This document shows, piece after piece, positions 6,290-13,286 of a stretch of 14,118 nt of DNA. The position numbers and the translations under genes are program-made. The number at the start of each line of letters is the position of its first letter. Positions within the stretch are counted from its first letter, which is position 1. This DNA comes from a candidate division WWE3 bacterium. GTDB taxonomy: Bacteria; Patescibacteriota; 4484-211; JAGQKX01. Under the pieces are notes generated by a model. The model worked only from the letters and a program-made list of their open reading frames with translations, made no database searches and had not been told where the DNA came from. The stretch is taken from positions 1-14,118 of the forward strand of contig JAGQKX010000004.1 in NCBI GenBank assembly GCA_020429905.1. Reading direction: 5' to 3'.

Positions 6290-8026
6290 ATGAAAACACA
6301 ACGTAAAGCAACTCTTACTCGGGCATCAGGTCCCAAAGTGACAATTACTGAAGAAATAAGTCACCAGACGCCTGCCGCCGACTTCTGTATTGTTAAAACT
6401 TCAGGTTTAATCCTCACAGTTAAACAAGCAGGGGCCATTATCATCAATGGAAATCCCATCAATCCGTTAGCGCTAATCATCCCCATTGATGTAGGTGACG
6501 AAATTGCACTATCGAGTTGGGAAGACAACTTTTTCGAAACATTCATTGTCGAATCTGTTGAACCTACAATTCAGACGGCGCAATTTCTCCGGTTAGACCG
6601 AATGGCTGCACTGGCCATCTTGGTGTGCTTCATTAGCGGTCTTGTGTTAGGTGCTTTCGCTATCGATTCGTGGCGTTCAAAATCAACGAACATAGTTGAA
6701 AATACAATCACCGTAACCCGGCGACATCGAGCCGCAGAATCTTCTGATCCAGCATCAACCCAGGCGGAGATATCCATACCTTCGCAAGCAGTTCCGATTA
6801 TTACGGGTATCAGCCCTTCGGTTCTGAGACAAGGACAAACGCTGACAATCTACGGGGAAAACCTTCGTAATCTACGCGCATTATTTGTCACTCTCGATGA
6901 AATCGAAGCGGAGATTGAGATTGAACGGGGTGGTTCAGTGATGAACGTTTCCATCCCATTGAGTTTGGAGCCCGGAGAGTACTTTATCGAAGCCGACCAA
7001 GAATCAGTATTTTCTTTCGTGATCAAACCTCGATATGAATGTCCTATCGGCACCCCATTAGAAGGTAAGATTACTGCCTCGTATTGGTTTAATCCAAGTG
7101 AGGTTGAGGGAATTCCTGCTCGTCCCGGCCAGATGTTGCTACCGCTACCTGCGGAAGAGCAACAACCATTGCCGCTCGGCGAACCAGACCTGATCTGTTC
7201 TTTTTCGGAAATTGATTTCGAAACCAAGGAATTTATCACCCCTCAAGGTGATGGCATTTCTCATTTCGTAGTCGAATTCACCTGGCAGGATTGGTTGGCC
7301 CCAGAGGTGGATGGTCATTCTCACGCTGCTCAGTTTGTGTTCGATGATGGTGTGTACTTTACTGCTACCTGGGGAGGCAGAAAACACATCGTCGCTGATA
7401 ACTGGGTTATTGTGAACCAACACGGTGGAATGTGGGTGGATGCACCCACAGAGTATGCCGAATTGGCTGACTTCAGCCTAGCTGTTTTTGAGTGGAATAC
7501 CAGCGTTGGTAACACACAAGCGATTTTTGAGTGCTCAACCTGTTGGGCTTCAAATGAACAAATCGAAACAGCAAAGGCATTCGCAGAAACTGCTGACCCG
7601 GCGCCATCTGACACAATTGTTACGGCCCAGCCGGTTTCTGCTGCACCATCAAGCAATGTTGATTATAAAGGAACGGTCTATGACCAAGTAACAATCAACA
7701 ATGTTACGGTGCGTGACGCCGGTGGCAAATACCAGCTCCAGTTTGATGTCACCCGTAGTTCAATCTATGACTATAGTGATGGATATTGGAAATGGTTCCA
7801 TTATTGGGCAGAAAATTGCTCGGAAGGAAATGGAACTATTACAGGTAGCGCCGTGACGAGTATGCGAGGCGATTTGTTTTTTTCGAATGAGGCCTGGGGG
7901 CAATGTACATTAGTGGTCGAGGTGAGGACTACTAATTATGACAACTTCTACTTGTACGATCGGTACGAGATGGTGGTCAATTTCCCCAAAGCAAATACTC
8001 AAGCTGGACCACCTCCCGCGCCTTAA
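6290..8026 (+). CDS. Single-pass membrane protein with extracytoplasmic IPT/TIG domain, otherwise unknown
   Basis: 578 residues from ATG 6290. Residues 1-100 form a beta-rich, presumably cytoplasmic domain with a NGNPI...VGDEIAL pattern (53-74), loosely like the end of FHA- or S4-type small domains; this is only a resemblance. One transmembrane helix spans about 106-125, preceded by RLDR, which suggests N-in topology. A Ser/Thr/Ala-rich linker leads to an IPT/TIG immunoglobulin-like domain (169-246: ITGISPSVLRQGQTLTIYGENL and a matching GEYFIEA strand). Residues 250-435 and 455-566 are two further beta-rich, aromatic-rich regions with paired cysteines (Cys251, Cys303, Cys415/Cys418, Cys510, Cys539) joined by an Ala/Pro/Ser linker. 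I cannot assign these to a family. The tail is QAGPPPAP, with no sortase motif. It is monocistronic, with its own promoter, long leader, RBS and terminator. A surface or adhesion role is inferred from architecture only. Confidence 0.8.
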   Translation: MKTQRKATLTRASGPKVTITEEISHQTPAADFCIVKTSGLILTVKQAGAIIINGNPINPLALIIPIDVGDEIALSSWEDNFFETFIVESVEPTIQTAQFLRLDRMAALAILVCFISGLVLGAFAIDSWRSKSTNIVENTITVTRRHRAAESSDPASTQAEISIPSQAVPIITGISPSVLRQGQTLTIYGENLRNLRALFVTLDEIEAEIEIERGGSVMNVSIPLSLEPGEYFIEADQESVFSFVIKPRYECPIGTPLEGKITASYWFNPSEVEGIPARPGQMLLPLPAEEQQPLPLGEPDLICSFSEIDFETKEFITPQGDGISHFVVEFTWQDWLAPEVDGHSHAAQFVFDDGVYFTATWGGRKHIVADNWVIVNQHGGMWVDAPTEYAELADFSLAVFEWNTSVGNTQAIFECSTCWASNEQIETAKAFAETADPAPSDTIVTAQPVSAAPSSNVDYKGTVYDQVTINNVTVRDAGGKYQLQFDVTRSSIYDYSDGYWKWFHYWAENCSEGNGTITGSAVTSMRGDLFFSNEAWGQCTLVVEVRTTNYDNFYLYDRYEMVVNFPKANTQAGPPPAP

Positions 8027-8062
8027 TGATCTAAAAAATAGCCCGTTGTGAGAAAAAATAAG

Positions 8063-8096
8063 CCCTATGACCTACCGAAGGTTGTAGGGTTTTTTT
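8063..8096 (+). terminator. Rho-independent terminator after the TIG-protein gene
   Basis: Stem CCCTATGACCT (8063-8073) pairs with AGGTTGTAGGG (8079-8089), with two G-U pairs and loop ACCGA, and is followed by seven T (8090-8096). It lies 37 bp after the stop at 8026. Confidence 0.9.
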
Positions 8097-8139
8097 ATGC
8101 AATAATTGCCTATTCAAACGCTAAATTGATAACAAAATA

Positions 8140-8148
8140 TGCTACAAT
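8140..8148 (+). promoter_or_regulatory. Extended -10 promoter of tRNA-Ser
   Basis: TGC-TACAAT (8140-8148) is an extended -10 element (TGn before TACAAT) 20 nt upstream of the tRNA. No clear -35 at 16-18 bp; extended -10 promoters can work without one. Confidence 0.5.
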
Positions 8149-8168
8149 GAGGCAGATATTTCGCCCCT

Positions 8169-8257
8169 GGAGGGGTGCGAGAGTGGACTAATCGGCTCGC
8201 CTGGAAAGCGACGCGGGGAATTTCCTCACGAGGGTTCGAATCCCTCCCCCTCCGCCA
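8169..8257 (+). tRNA. tRNA-Ser (anticodon GGA)
   Basis: A class II tRNA with a genome-encoded CCA. Acceptor GGAGGGG (8169-8175) pairs perfectly with CCCCTCC (8247-8253); G8254 is the discriminator and CCA is 8255-8257. The D arm is CGA/TCG around GAGTGGACTAA. The anticodon loop CTGGAAA (8201-8207) carries GGA at 8203-8205, which reads UCC and UCU. A long variable arm (8213-8229, stem GGGG/CCTC) is the serine hallmark. The T arm is GAGGG/CCCTC around TTCGAAT. The anticodon stem has four pairs plus a C-C mismatch at the 27-43 position, slightly unusual but at the end of the stem. Confidence 0.97.
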
Positions 8258-8303
8258 CGAAAAACACTTGTCTCATAGGCATATATTCTCCTGGAAACAC
8301 GTT

Positions 8304-8341
8304 TAATATATCAATGAACATACGATACAATTGATATATTA
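8304..8341 (+). promoter_or_regulatory. 12-bp inverted repeat straddling the glycosyltransferase -10 (candidate operator)
   Basis: TAATATATCAAT (8304-8315) and ATTGATATATTA (8330-8341) are perfect inverted repeats with a 14-bp spacer. The -10 candidate TACAAT (8326-8331) sits at the inner edge of the right arm. The predicted transcript starts inside the right arm, so an RNA hairpin cannot form from this promoter. That favours a DNA site for a dimeric regulator that would block RNA polymerase. The regulator is unknown. Confidence 0.5.
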
Positions 8342-8355
8342 TTTTGAAGTAGATC

Positions 8356-9633
8356 ATGAAAATCATCATTGGATCCGACACATATTACCCACACATCAAC
8401 GGGGCCTCATATCTCACGCAACGGCTCGCGTACTATCTCAAAAAAAATGGTCACGATGTGCTAGTGATCGCCCCATCGCCAAATCTTAATCGTGGATTCT
8501 TCGAACATAATGATGTTAGGGCCTATGGACTGCTTTCACTTCCCATCTTCATCTACAAAGGGTTCAGTCCTCGCGCCACGTTTCCGGTCGCACGATACAA
8601 AAATTTCAGACTATCTCCATCAATGATCGAAGATAGAAAGCTTGAAACCATCGTGCAGACCTTCAACCCAGACGTAATCCATATCATGAATCATTTTTTT
8701 ATTGGCCGATCTCTTTTTAACATTGCTCAGAAACACGACATCCCCATTGTAGGAACCAGCACTTTCATGCCCGAAAATTTTATGCATTACAGCCATCTGC
8801 CCGATCAATTGCAGCAGTTCGCCGCGCGATGGGTCTGGAAAGACTTTCGCCGGATCTATGAACAATTAGACGCGGTATCAACACTTACTCATAGAGCGGC
8901 AACCCTGATGGATCAGATTGGATTTGATAAAGAAGTTTTTATTATTTCGAGTGGAATCGATTTTGAAACCTTTAACCCAGATAATAAAGGCGAATATCTT
9001 AAGGAACGATACGGCATTCCTGATCGCCCCATATTACTCTACCTCGGACGACTCGATAAAGAGAAGCACTTAGACGTTTTACTGAAAGCATTTTCCAAGG
9101 TCGACTCTCAGACTCCTGTACATTTTGTTATCGCCGGTACCGGGCAAGAAAAAGAACAGCTCAAATTACTCACACACCGACTAAAAATTTCAGACCAAGT
9201 AACGTTCACTGATTTTGTGCCTGACGAGGATGTAGCGAATCTCTATGCCATCGCCGATGCATTTATCATTGCGAGCACGGCTGAATTACAAAGTATCGTC
9301 ACGTTACAGGCGTTGGCATCAGGACTACCCGTGATCGGAGCAGATTCGGTTGCACTTCCTGAACTTGTCCACGATCAAGAAAATGGCTATCTTTTTGACC
9401 CAAACGATCCCAAACAGATTGCCCAGCAAATAACCAATCTTTTTTCTGATGACATCCTTCGACAATCGATGAGCGAAAAAAGCCTTGAAATCATCAAAAA
9501 ACACGACATCAACCACGTCATTGAACAATACAACCAGATGTACAGTAACGCGATCACCACCCATGTGCCCATCGAAAAACCGTCACGACTCGAGCGCGTA
9601 ACCAAAACCGTATCTCGGTTCAATCCTTTATGA
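8356..9633 (+). CDS. Glycosyltransferase family 4 (GT-B)
   Basis: A 425-residue GT-B enzyme, transferring a sugar from a nucleotide donor. The N-terminal Rossmann half starts with MKIIIGSDTYYPHINGAS (the usual 'YPP..GG' acceptor region) and has PDVIHIMNHFFIGRS at 105-119. The C-terminal half has the donor-site segments GRLDKEKHLDVLLKAF (231-246), IAGTGQE (259-265) and TAELQSIVTLQALASGLPVI (308-327). The closest familiar group is the diacylglycerol glucosyltransferase/PimB-like GT4 set, so a glycolipid or envelope glycan acceptor is plausible but unproven. In the family's EX7E motif the first Glu is Glu310, but the second position is Gln318. No signal peptide or membrane segment is present. 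It is first of three glycosyltransferases; its TGA overlaps the next ATG (ATGA). Only a weak GAAG precedes ATG 8356. Confidence 0.92.
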   Translation: MKIIIGSDTYYPHINGASYLTQRLAYYLKKNGHDVLVIAPSPNLNRGFFEHNDVRAYGLLSLPIFIYKGFSPRATFPVARYKNFRLSPSMIEDRKLETIVQTFNPDVIHIMNHFFIGRSLFNIAQKHDIPIVGTSTFMPENFMHYSHLPDQLQQFAARWVWKDFRRIYEQLDAVSTLTHRAATLMDQIGFDKEVFIISSGIDFETFNPDNKGEYLKERYGIPDRPILLYLGRLDKEKHLDVLLKAFSKVDSQTPVHFVIAGTGQEKEQLKLLTHRLKISDQVTFTDFVPDEDVANLYAIADAFIIASTAELQSIVTLQALASGLPVIGADSVALPELVHDQENGYLFDPNDPKQIAQQITNLFSDDILRQSMSEKSLEIIKKHDINHVIEQYNQMYSNAITTHVPIEKPSRLERVTKTVSRFNPL

Positions 9634-10376
9634 GACAGTCAGTTTCTGTAATCATTCCGGCTTTTAACGAAGCGACGACCATCACTAATCCGATCCAAAG
9701 CGCGCTTGATACAAAAGGCGTCGATCAAATTGTCATTGTTGATGATGGTTCTCATGACGAAACAGCCAGCATTGTCCGTGAATATCTTAAACAACACCCC
9801 ACAGACACACAGGTTGATTTTATCGTTCACGACCAAAACAAAGGAAAATCCGCCGCTATTCAAACTGCCCTCAGTCACGTCACCGGACTAACTGTTTTGA
9901 TGCTTGATGCAGATATCAAAGATCTAGAACCTACGGTTTTGGATGCATTTATCAACGCATATTTTGAAAAAGATGCCCGTATGGCTATTTATTATAAATA
10001 CGATGAACACGGTCTAACCGAAAAAATAGTTGATATGATCACGGGAGCCGAGATGCTTTTGTGCGGTGAGCGACTGGTTGAAACACAGATTTTACGTGAT
10101 CTTTCTGAGTTAGAATCTCTTGGATATGCGCTTGAGGTACGGCTCAATCAATACTGCATCGACCAACAGAAAAAAATTTTATTGTTTAGAGGTCCTTATT
10201 TCTATCATGTCATTAAACAAAAAAAACAAAATTATTCCCAACTATCCGGGCTTTGGGCTAACGTAAAGATGACGAAACAAATTATTGCTAAGAGTAGTAT
10301 TGGTACATATTTCCGACAGAAACGGTATTTTTCCAAACTGCTATCTGAAGCTGTTTGGTATAAATCAGCGAATTAA
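9630..10376 (+). CDS. Glycosyltransferase family 2 (GT-A)
   Basis: A 248-residue GT-A enzyme. It begins with SVIIPAFNEATTI, then VDDGSHDET (37-45), the nucleotide-binding motif, NKGKSAA (70-76) and the DXD-type metal site DADIKD (93-98). The acceptor half is short and no C-terminal membrane helices are present, unlike dolichol-phosphate mannose synthase fusions. The last 60 residues are rich in Lys and aromatic residues and may touch the membrane surface (inference). The start codon overlaps the stop of the GT4 gene by four bases (ATGA), indicating translational coupling, and the next glycosyltransferase follows after 3 nt. Donor sugar and acceptor are unknown; the coupling suggests successive steps on one glycan or glycolipid. 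Confidence 0.9.
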   Translation: MRQSVSVIIPAFNEATTITNPIQSALDTKGVDQIVIVDDGSHDETASIVREYLKQHPTDTQVDFIVHDQNKGKSAAIQTALSHVTGLTVLMLDADIKDLEPTVLDAFINAYFEKDARMAIYYKYDEHGLTEKIVDMITGAEMLLCGERLVETQILRDLSELESLGYALEVRLNQYCIDQQKKILLFRGPYFYHVIKQKKQNYSQLSGLWANVKMTKQIIAKSSIGTYFRQKRYFSKLLSEAVWYKSAN

Positions 10377-10379
10377 TCG

Positions 10380-11213
10380 ATGCCTGACATTAGCGTTCAA
10401 ATTGTAAATTACCATTCCATTGAAGAAGTTAAAACTCTACTGCCGCAAGTTGTGAAAGATCTATCTTCAAGCCACCTCCGTTTTGAAATAAATATTCTGG
10501 ATAATGCTTCGGGAGAAGATCTCAGCGAACTTGAACGCAACTATCCCAACCTCGTCCACACTTATTATTCGGATGAAAACGTCGGTTTTGGCCGAGGGCA
10601 CAACCAATTAGCCAAACATTCGCATGGAGAATTTATTCTCATCATGAACCCAGATATCACTTTTGTCACTGAAGCGTGCATTCAAAATCTATACAACATC
10701 TTAAAAATGGACGACCAAATTTCCGCCAGCGCGCCCCGATTGCTTAATCCTGATCACTCTGATCAAATTGATCACACGGTTCCATGGAAAAATGAACGCA
10801 CGTTACACCCACTCGATCTATTTAACTATAAGAAAACACACGAACAATCTCCTGCGGCCTCAATTCCCGGCGCCTTTGCCCTGATACGAAAATCAATTTT
10901 CGATGAACTCAGTGGGTTTGATCCAAATATTTTTTTCTATTTCGAAGAAGTCGATCTATTTTTCCGCATGAGATCAAACGGCTATTCGTTACGATATGCG
11001 GGCAACCAATGCGTTATACACAGCACCTCTTTTTCACAAACCAAATTTGGGTACTACCAAACATCGCTCAAATACATTCTTAATAAACATTTTCCGCATT
11101 CTTGGTGGTCAAAGATATTTCTTTTCGCCGTTTTTCATCTGCCAGTATATTCGCTCATGCAAAAACTCACCTGGGAAGATCACATTCAAGAGGATTTAGC
11201 TAAAAATAACTAA
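10380..11213 (+). CDS. Glycosyltransferase family 2, rhamnosyltransferase (WbbL)-like
   Basis: A 277-residue GT-A enzyme of the WbbL/RfbF type. Visible motifs are ISVQIVNYHS (4-13), LDNASGED (40-47), NVGFGRGHNQ (67-76, diagnostic of this subgroup), the metal site MNPDI (89-93), PGAFALIRKSIFDELSGFD (163-181) and the acceptor-side FEEVDLFFRMRSNGYSLRY. Such enzymes typically add rhamnose or related deoxysugars to polysaccharide chains; the actual donor cannot be read from the sequence. Near the C-terminus WWSKIFLFAVFHLPVYSLM is hydrophobic enough for a membrane-associated helix. It starts 3 nt after the previous stop with no RBS, so it depends on upstream translation. A 75-bp gap with a new promoter separates it from the HAD gene, so it probably closes the glycosyltransferase operon. 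Confidence 0.9.
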   Translation: MPDISVQIVNYHSIEEVKTLLPQVVKDLSSSHLRFEINILDNASGEDLSELERNYPNLVHTYYSDENVGFGRGHNQLAKHSHGEFILIMNPDITFVTEACIQNLYNILKMDDQISASAPRLLNPDHSDQIDHTVPWKNERTLHPLDLFNYKKTHEQSPAASIPGAFALIRKSIFDELSGFDPNIFFYFEEVDLFFRMRSNGYSLRYAGNQCVIHSTSFSQTKFGYYQTSLKYILNKHFPHSWWSKIFLFAVFHLPVYSLMQKLTWEDHIQEDLAKNN

Positions 11214-11248
11214 AGTCAGATTCACTATTATTTATATGCCCTATAAGA

Positions 11249-11254
11249 TACAAT
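11249..11254 (+). promoter_or_regulatory. Candidate -10 element for the HAD gene
   Basis: TACAAT within AGATACAAT lies 34 bp before ATG 11289, inside the only gap between the glycosyltransferases and the HAD gene. The -35 region (TATTAT, 11226-11231) is weak. The resulting leader contains a strong RBS, GAGGAGAGG, 4 nt before the ATG. Confidence 0.45.
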
Positions 11255-11288
11255 ACCGAAAACACCCTATTAACGTGAGGAGAGGAAC

Positions 11289-12035
11289 ATGACTGCACCT
11301 TTATTTTCTTTATTTAAACAATGGCTAAAACAACACGGTATTTCTTTGGTTTTGTTTGACTTCGACGATACGCTTATCAAAACCCACGATGTATTTTCTA
11401 CCCAAATTCAGCTTGTGTACGATTACCTAGAGCAAATACTCAAGATCGAGCGAGATGAAATTGATCAGGCATTCCAACAGTTCAATCGGGAAGCCTTTGA
11501 AAAACACAGCGTGATTCCATTCGATCGTTGGCAATATGTCATTCTGCAATTGCAAGAAAAATATCAATTTTCTGATGAGGTTCGAGATCATTGTCTCGGT
11601 CTTTTGATGGAAATTTATGATATTCTTCCTGAGATTTTCGACGGAGTGATTGAATTACTTGCGGGGCTTAAAGCGGAATCTATCCCGGTAGCCCTCATTA
11701 CTCATGCCAATGAAAAATGGACCAATAATAAGCTCGACGGTCTCCACCTTCGACGATTTTTTGATGCAATTCACATTGTAGATGAACGTGGAAAGAAGAC
11801 GGCCGACTCATGGCGACAGGCTATCGCGGAACATGGTGTCGAACCCCAGCAAGTTTTGGGCATCGGCGACAATGTCAAAGGCGATATTATCGCTGCCCGC
11901 CAGGCTGGAGTGCAAAAACTTGTCTGGTTTAATCGCGGAATTGGCTGGTCTGTCTATCTTGAAGGAGAGCTACCAGAGGGTGTGATCGAGATCAATGCAA
12001 TCGATGCATTAATCCCAAATGTTTTAGCCGCCTGA
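11289..12035 (+). CDS. HAD-superfamily hydrolase (phosphatase-like)
   Basis: A 248-residue haloacid-dehalogenase phosphatase. Motif I is LFDFDDTLI (22-30) with nucleophile Asp24 and acid Asp26. A helical cap lies between about 35 and 115. Motif II is ITHAN with Thr138, motif III is the Lys at 169/170 (RGKKTADSW), and motif IV is GIGDNVKGDIIAA (191-203) with Asp194 and Asp199. The alpha-helical C1 cap and overall plan resemble phosphoglycolate phosphatase and related subfamily I enzymes that act on small phosphorylated metabolites; the substrate is unknown. It has no signal peptide. Its own promoter, a strong Shine-Dalgarno and a terminator 5 bp after the stop mark it as a single-gene unit, so its position after the glycosyltransferases need not mean a shared pathway. 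Confidence 0.88.
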   Translation: MTAPLFSLFKQWLKQHGISLVLFDFDDTLIKTHDVFSTQIQLVYDYLEQILKIERDEIDQAFQQFNREAFEKHSVIPFDRWQYVILQLQEKYQFSDEVRDHCLGLLMEIYDILPEIFDGVIELLAGLKAESIPVALITHANEKWTNNKLDGLHLRRFFDAIHIVDERGKKTADSWRQAIAEHGVEPQQVLGIGDNVKGDIIAARQAGVQKLVWFNRGIGWSVYLEGELPEGVIEINAIDALIPNVLAA

Positions 12036-12039
12036 ATTG

Positions 12040-12074
12040 ATACCCTGCTACAACCGATGTAGTAGGGTATTTTT
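12040..12074 (+). terminator. Rho-independent terminator after the HAD gene
   Basis: A 13-bp stem ATACCCTGCTACA (12040-12052) with TGTAGTAGGGTAT (12058-12070), one G-U pair, loop ACCGA, then a T-run (12070-12074). It lies 3 bp from the dnaJ stop on the opposite strand and could also stop dnaJ transcripts, but the minus-strand side has only TATCAATT instead of a clean U-tract. Confidence 0.88.
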
Positions 12075-12077
12075 CTG

Positions 12078-13211
12078 TCAGGATATAATTTTTTCCCACC
12101 ATTTTTTGGGTTTCTTCTCGAGTGCTTTCAGTTGTTCAAACAATTTCTTTTCCTCCTTAGAAAGTTTTTTTGGAGTTTCAATGGCAACGGTAATGATCTG
12201 ATCTCCCATACGTTTACTGTTTGGATACGCCACTCCTTTATCAGAGAGTTTAATCTGAGCTCCCGGCTGAGTCCCCGCAGGAAGATCTACTGATTCTTCT
12301 CCATGAATAGTAGGCACAGTGATCGTATCACCCAAAGCTGCCTGCGAATAACTTACTGGAACAGATAAATAAATATTTTGGTTTTTACGCTCAAACAATT
12401 TATGCGGTTTAACCTTAAACGAAACATATAAATCTCCAGTCACCCCGCTGCGTTCACCGGCACTTCCGCGCCCACTGAATCGGATTCGAGTTCCGGTATC
12501 AACTCCGGCTGGGACTTTGAAGGTAAAATCTTCTTGTTTTTGGAATCGGCCAGTACCTCGACAGTTACTACAGGGGTCTTCGATTGTTTCACCGGTTCCC
12601 TGACAATCAGGGCAATCGGCAACTGAGCTAAACATCGCGCCGAGCATACTCTGTTGTGTTCGCACTCTCCCTTGTCCATTACAGGTAGCGCATGTTTTGG
12701 CAGAAGTTCCTTCTTTAGCACCCGATCCAGAACAAACATCGCACACATCATAGCGGGAATACGTGAGCGTTTTTTCAGTCCCATGAACAGCTTCGTCAAA
12801 CGTCAAATCAACGCGCGCCTCTAAACTTTGACCTTGGCTGCGCCGAGAACGGCGTGATCCACCACCAAACCCGCCGCCAAAAAACTGTTCGAAAATTTCA
12901 AATGGATCAACGAAATTATCAGATCCAGAAAACCCACCAAATCCCTGACCGAATCCTCCAAATCCTGCTCCAGCATTATTCCCGCCTCCACGCGTAAACG
13001 CGTCATGCCCTACCTGGTCATAGGTCGATCGTTTCTGTTCATCGGAGAGTACTTGATAGGCTTCGCTCACTTCCTTAAATTTCTTTTCTGCGTCCGCTTC
13101 TTTATTAAGATCAGGATGATATTGTTTCGCCAATTTTTTGTAGGCTTTTTTTATTTCGTCTTTGGTTGCTTTTTTTTCTACACCCAGTATTTGGTAATAG
13201 TCTTTCGCCAT
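12078..13211 (-). CDS. dnaJ: Chaperone protein DnaJ (type I Hsp40)
   Basis: A 377-residue complete type I co-chaperone that delivers unfolded proteins to DnaK and stimulates its ATPase. The J domain is 1-70 with the essential HPD tripeptide at 32-34. A Gly/Phe-rich linker spans about 75-120. The zinc domain has all four CxxCxGxG repeats: CDVCSGSG (157-164), CATCNGQG (174-181), CPDCQGTG (200-207) and CSNCRGTG (214-221). Substrate-binding C-terminal domains follow, ending [10 protein letters not shown] run of Arg/Ser (119-128) between the Gly/Phe region and CTD-I is a minor peculiarity. It lies 75 bp downstream of dnaK on the same strand. The ATG at 13211 has no Shine-Dalgarno and is only 5 nt past the T-tract of a terminator-like hairpin. 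It is convergent with the HAD gene. Confidence 0.97.
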   Translation of the reverse strand: MAKDYYQILGVEKKATKDEIKKAYKKLAKQYHPDLNKEADAEKKFKEVSEAYQVLSDEQKRSTYDQVGHDAFTRGGGNNAGAGFGGFGQGFGGFSGSDNFVDPFEIFEQFFGGGFGGGSRRSRRSQGQSLEARVDLTFDEAVHGTEKTLTYSRYDVCDVCSGSGAKEGTSAKTCATCNGQGRVRTQQSMLGAMFSSVADCPDCQGTGETIEDPCSNCRGTGRFQKQEDFTFKVPAGVDTGTRIRFSGRGSAGERSGVTGDLYVSFKVKPHKLFERKNQNIYLSVPVSYSQAALGDTITVPTIHGEESVDLPAGTQPGAQIKLSDKGVAYPNSKRMGDQIITVAIETPKKLSKEEKKLFEQLKALEKKPKKWWEKIIS

Positions 13212-13216
13212 ATAGT

Positions 13217-13260
13217 AAAAAAAGGAGTCCAGGAGTCTTATACACCAACTCCGAAACTCC
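13217..13260 (-). terminator. Terminator/attenuator between dnaK and dnaJ
   Basis: Read on the minus strand, GGAGTTTCGGAGT (13260-13248) pairs with ACTCCTGGACTCC (13236-13224): two GGAGT/ACTCC blocks with two G-U pairs and one mismatch between them, and an 11-nt loop. Seven T follow (13223-13217). It fits an intrinsic terminator for dnaK, probably leaky or regulated, because dnaJ begins just 5 nt later. Confidence 0.8.
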
Positions 13261-13286
13261 TCACGTCGTGATGTCCTATTAATACA

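Noticed and set aside
7145..7656. Antisense open frames opposite the TIG gene
   Set aside because: They overlap a well-supported gene, have no RBS, and their translations look like low-quality reverse-frame sequence.
8235..8257. tRNA-Ser 3' end as an integration (att) site
   Set aside because: No second copy of the tRNA end and no integrase gene in the window.
12440..12799. 119-residue alternative frame within dnaJ
   Set aside because: Same strand as dnaJ but shifted frame; the Cys-rich look comes from the dnaJ zinc-finger codons.
13261..13271. TCACGTCGTGA palindrome between dnaK and dnaJ as a CIRCE or other heat-shock operator
   Set aside because: It does not match the CIRCE consensus, has only 5-bp arms, and lies at the dnaK 3' end rather than at an operon promoter.
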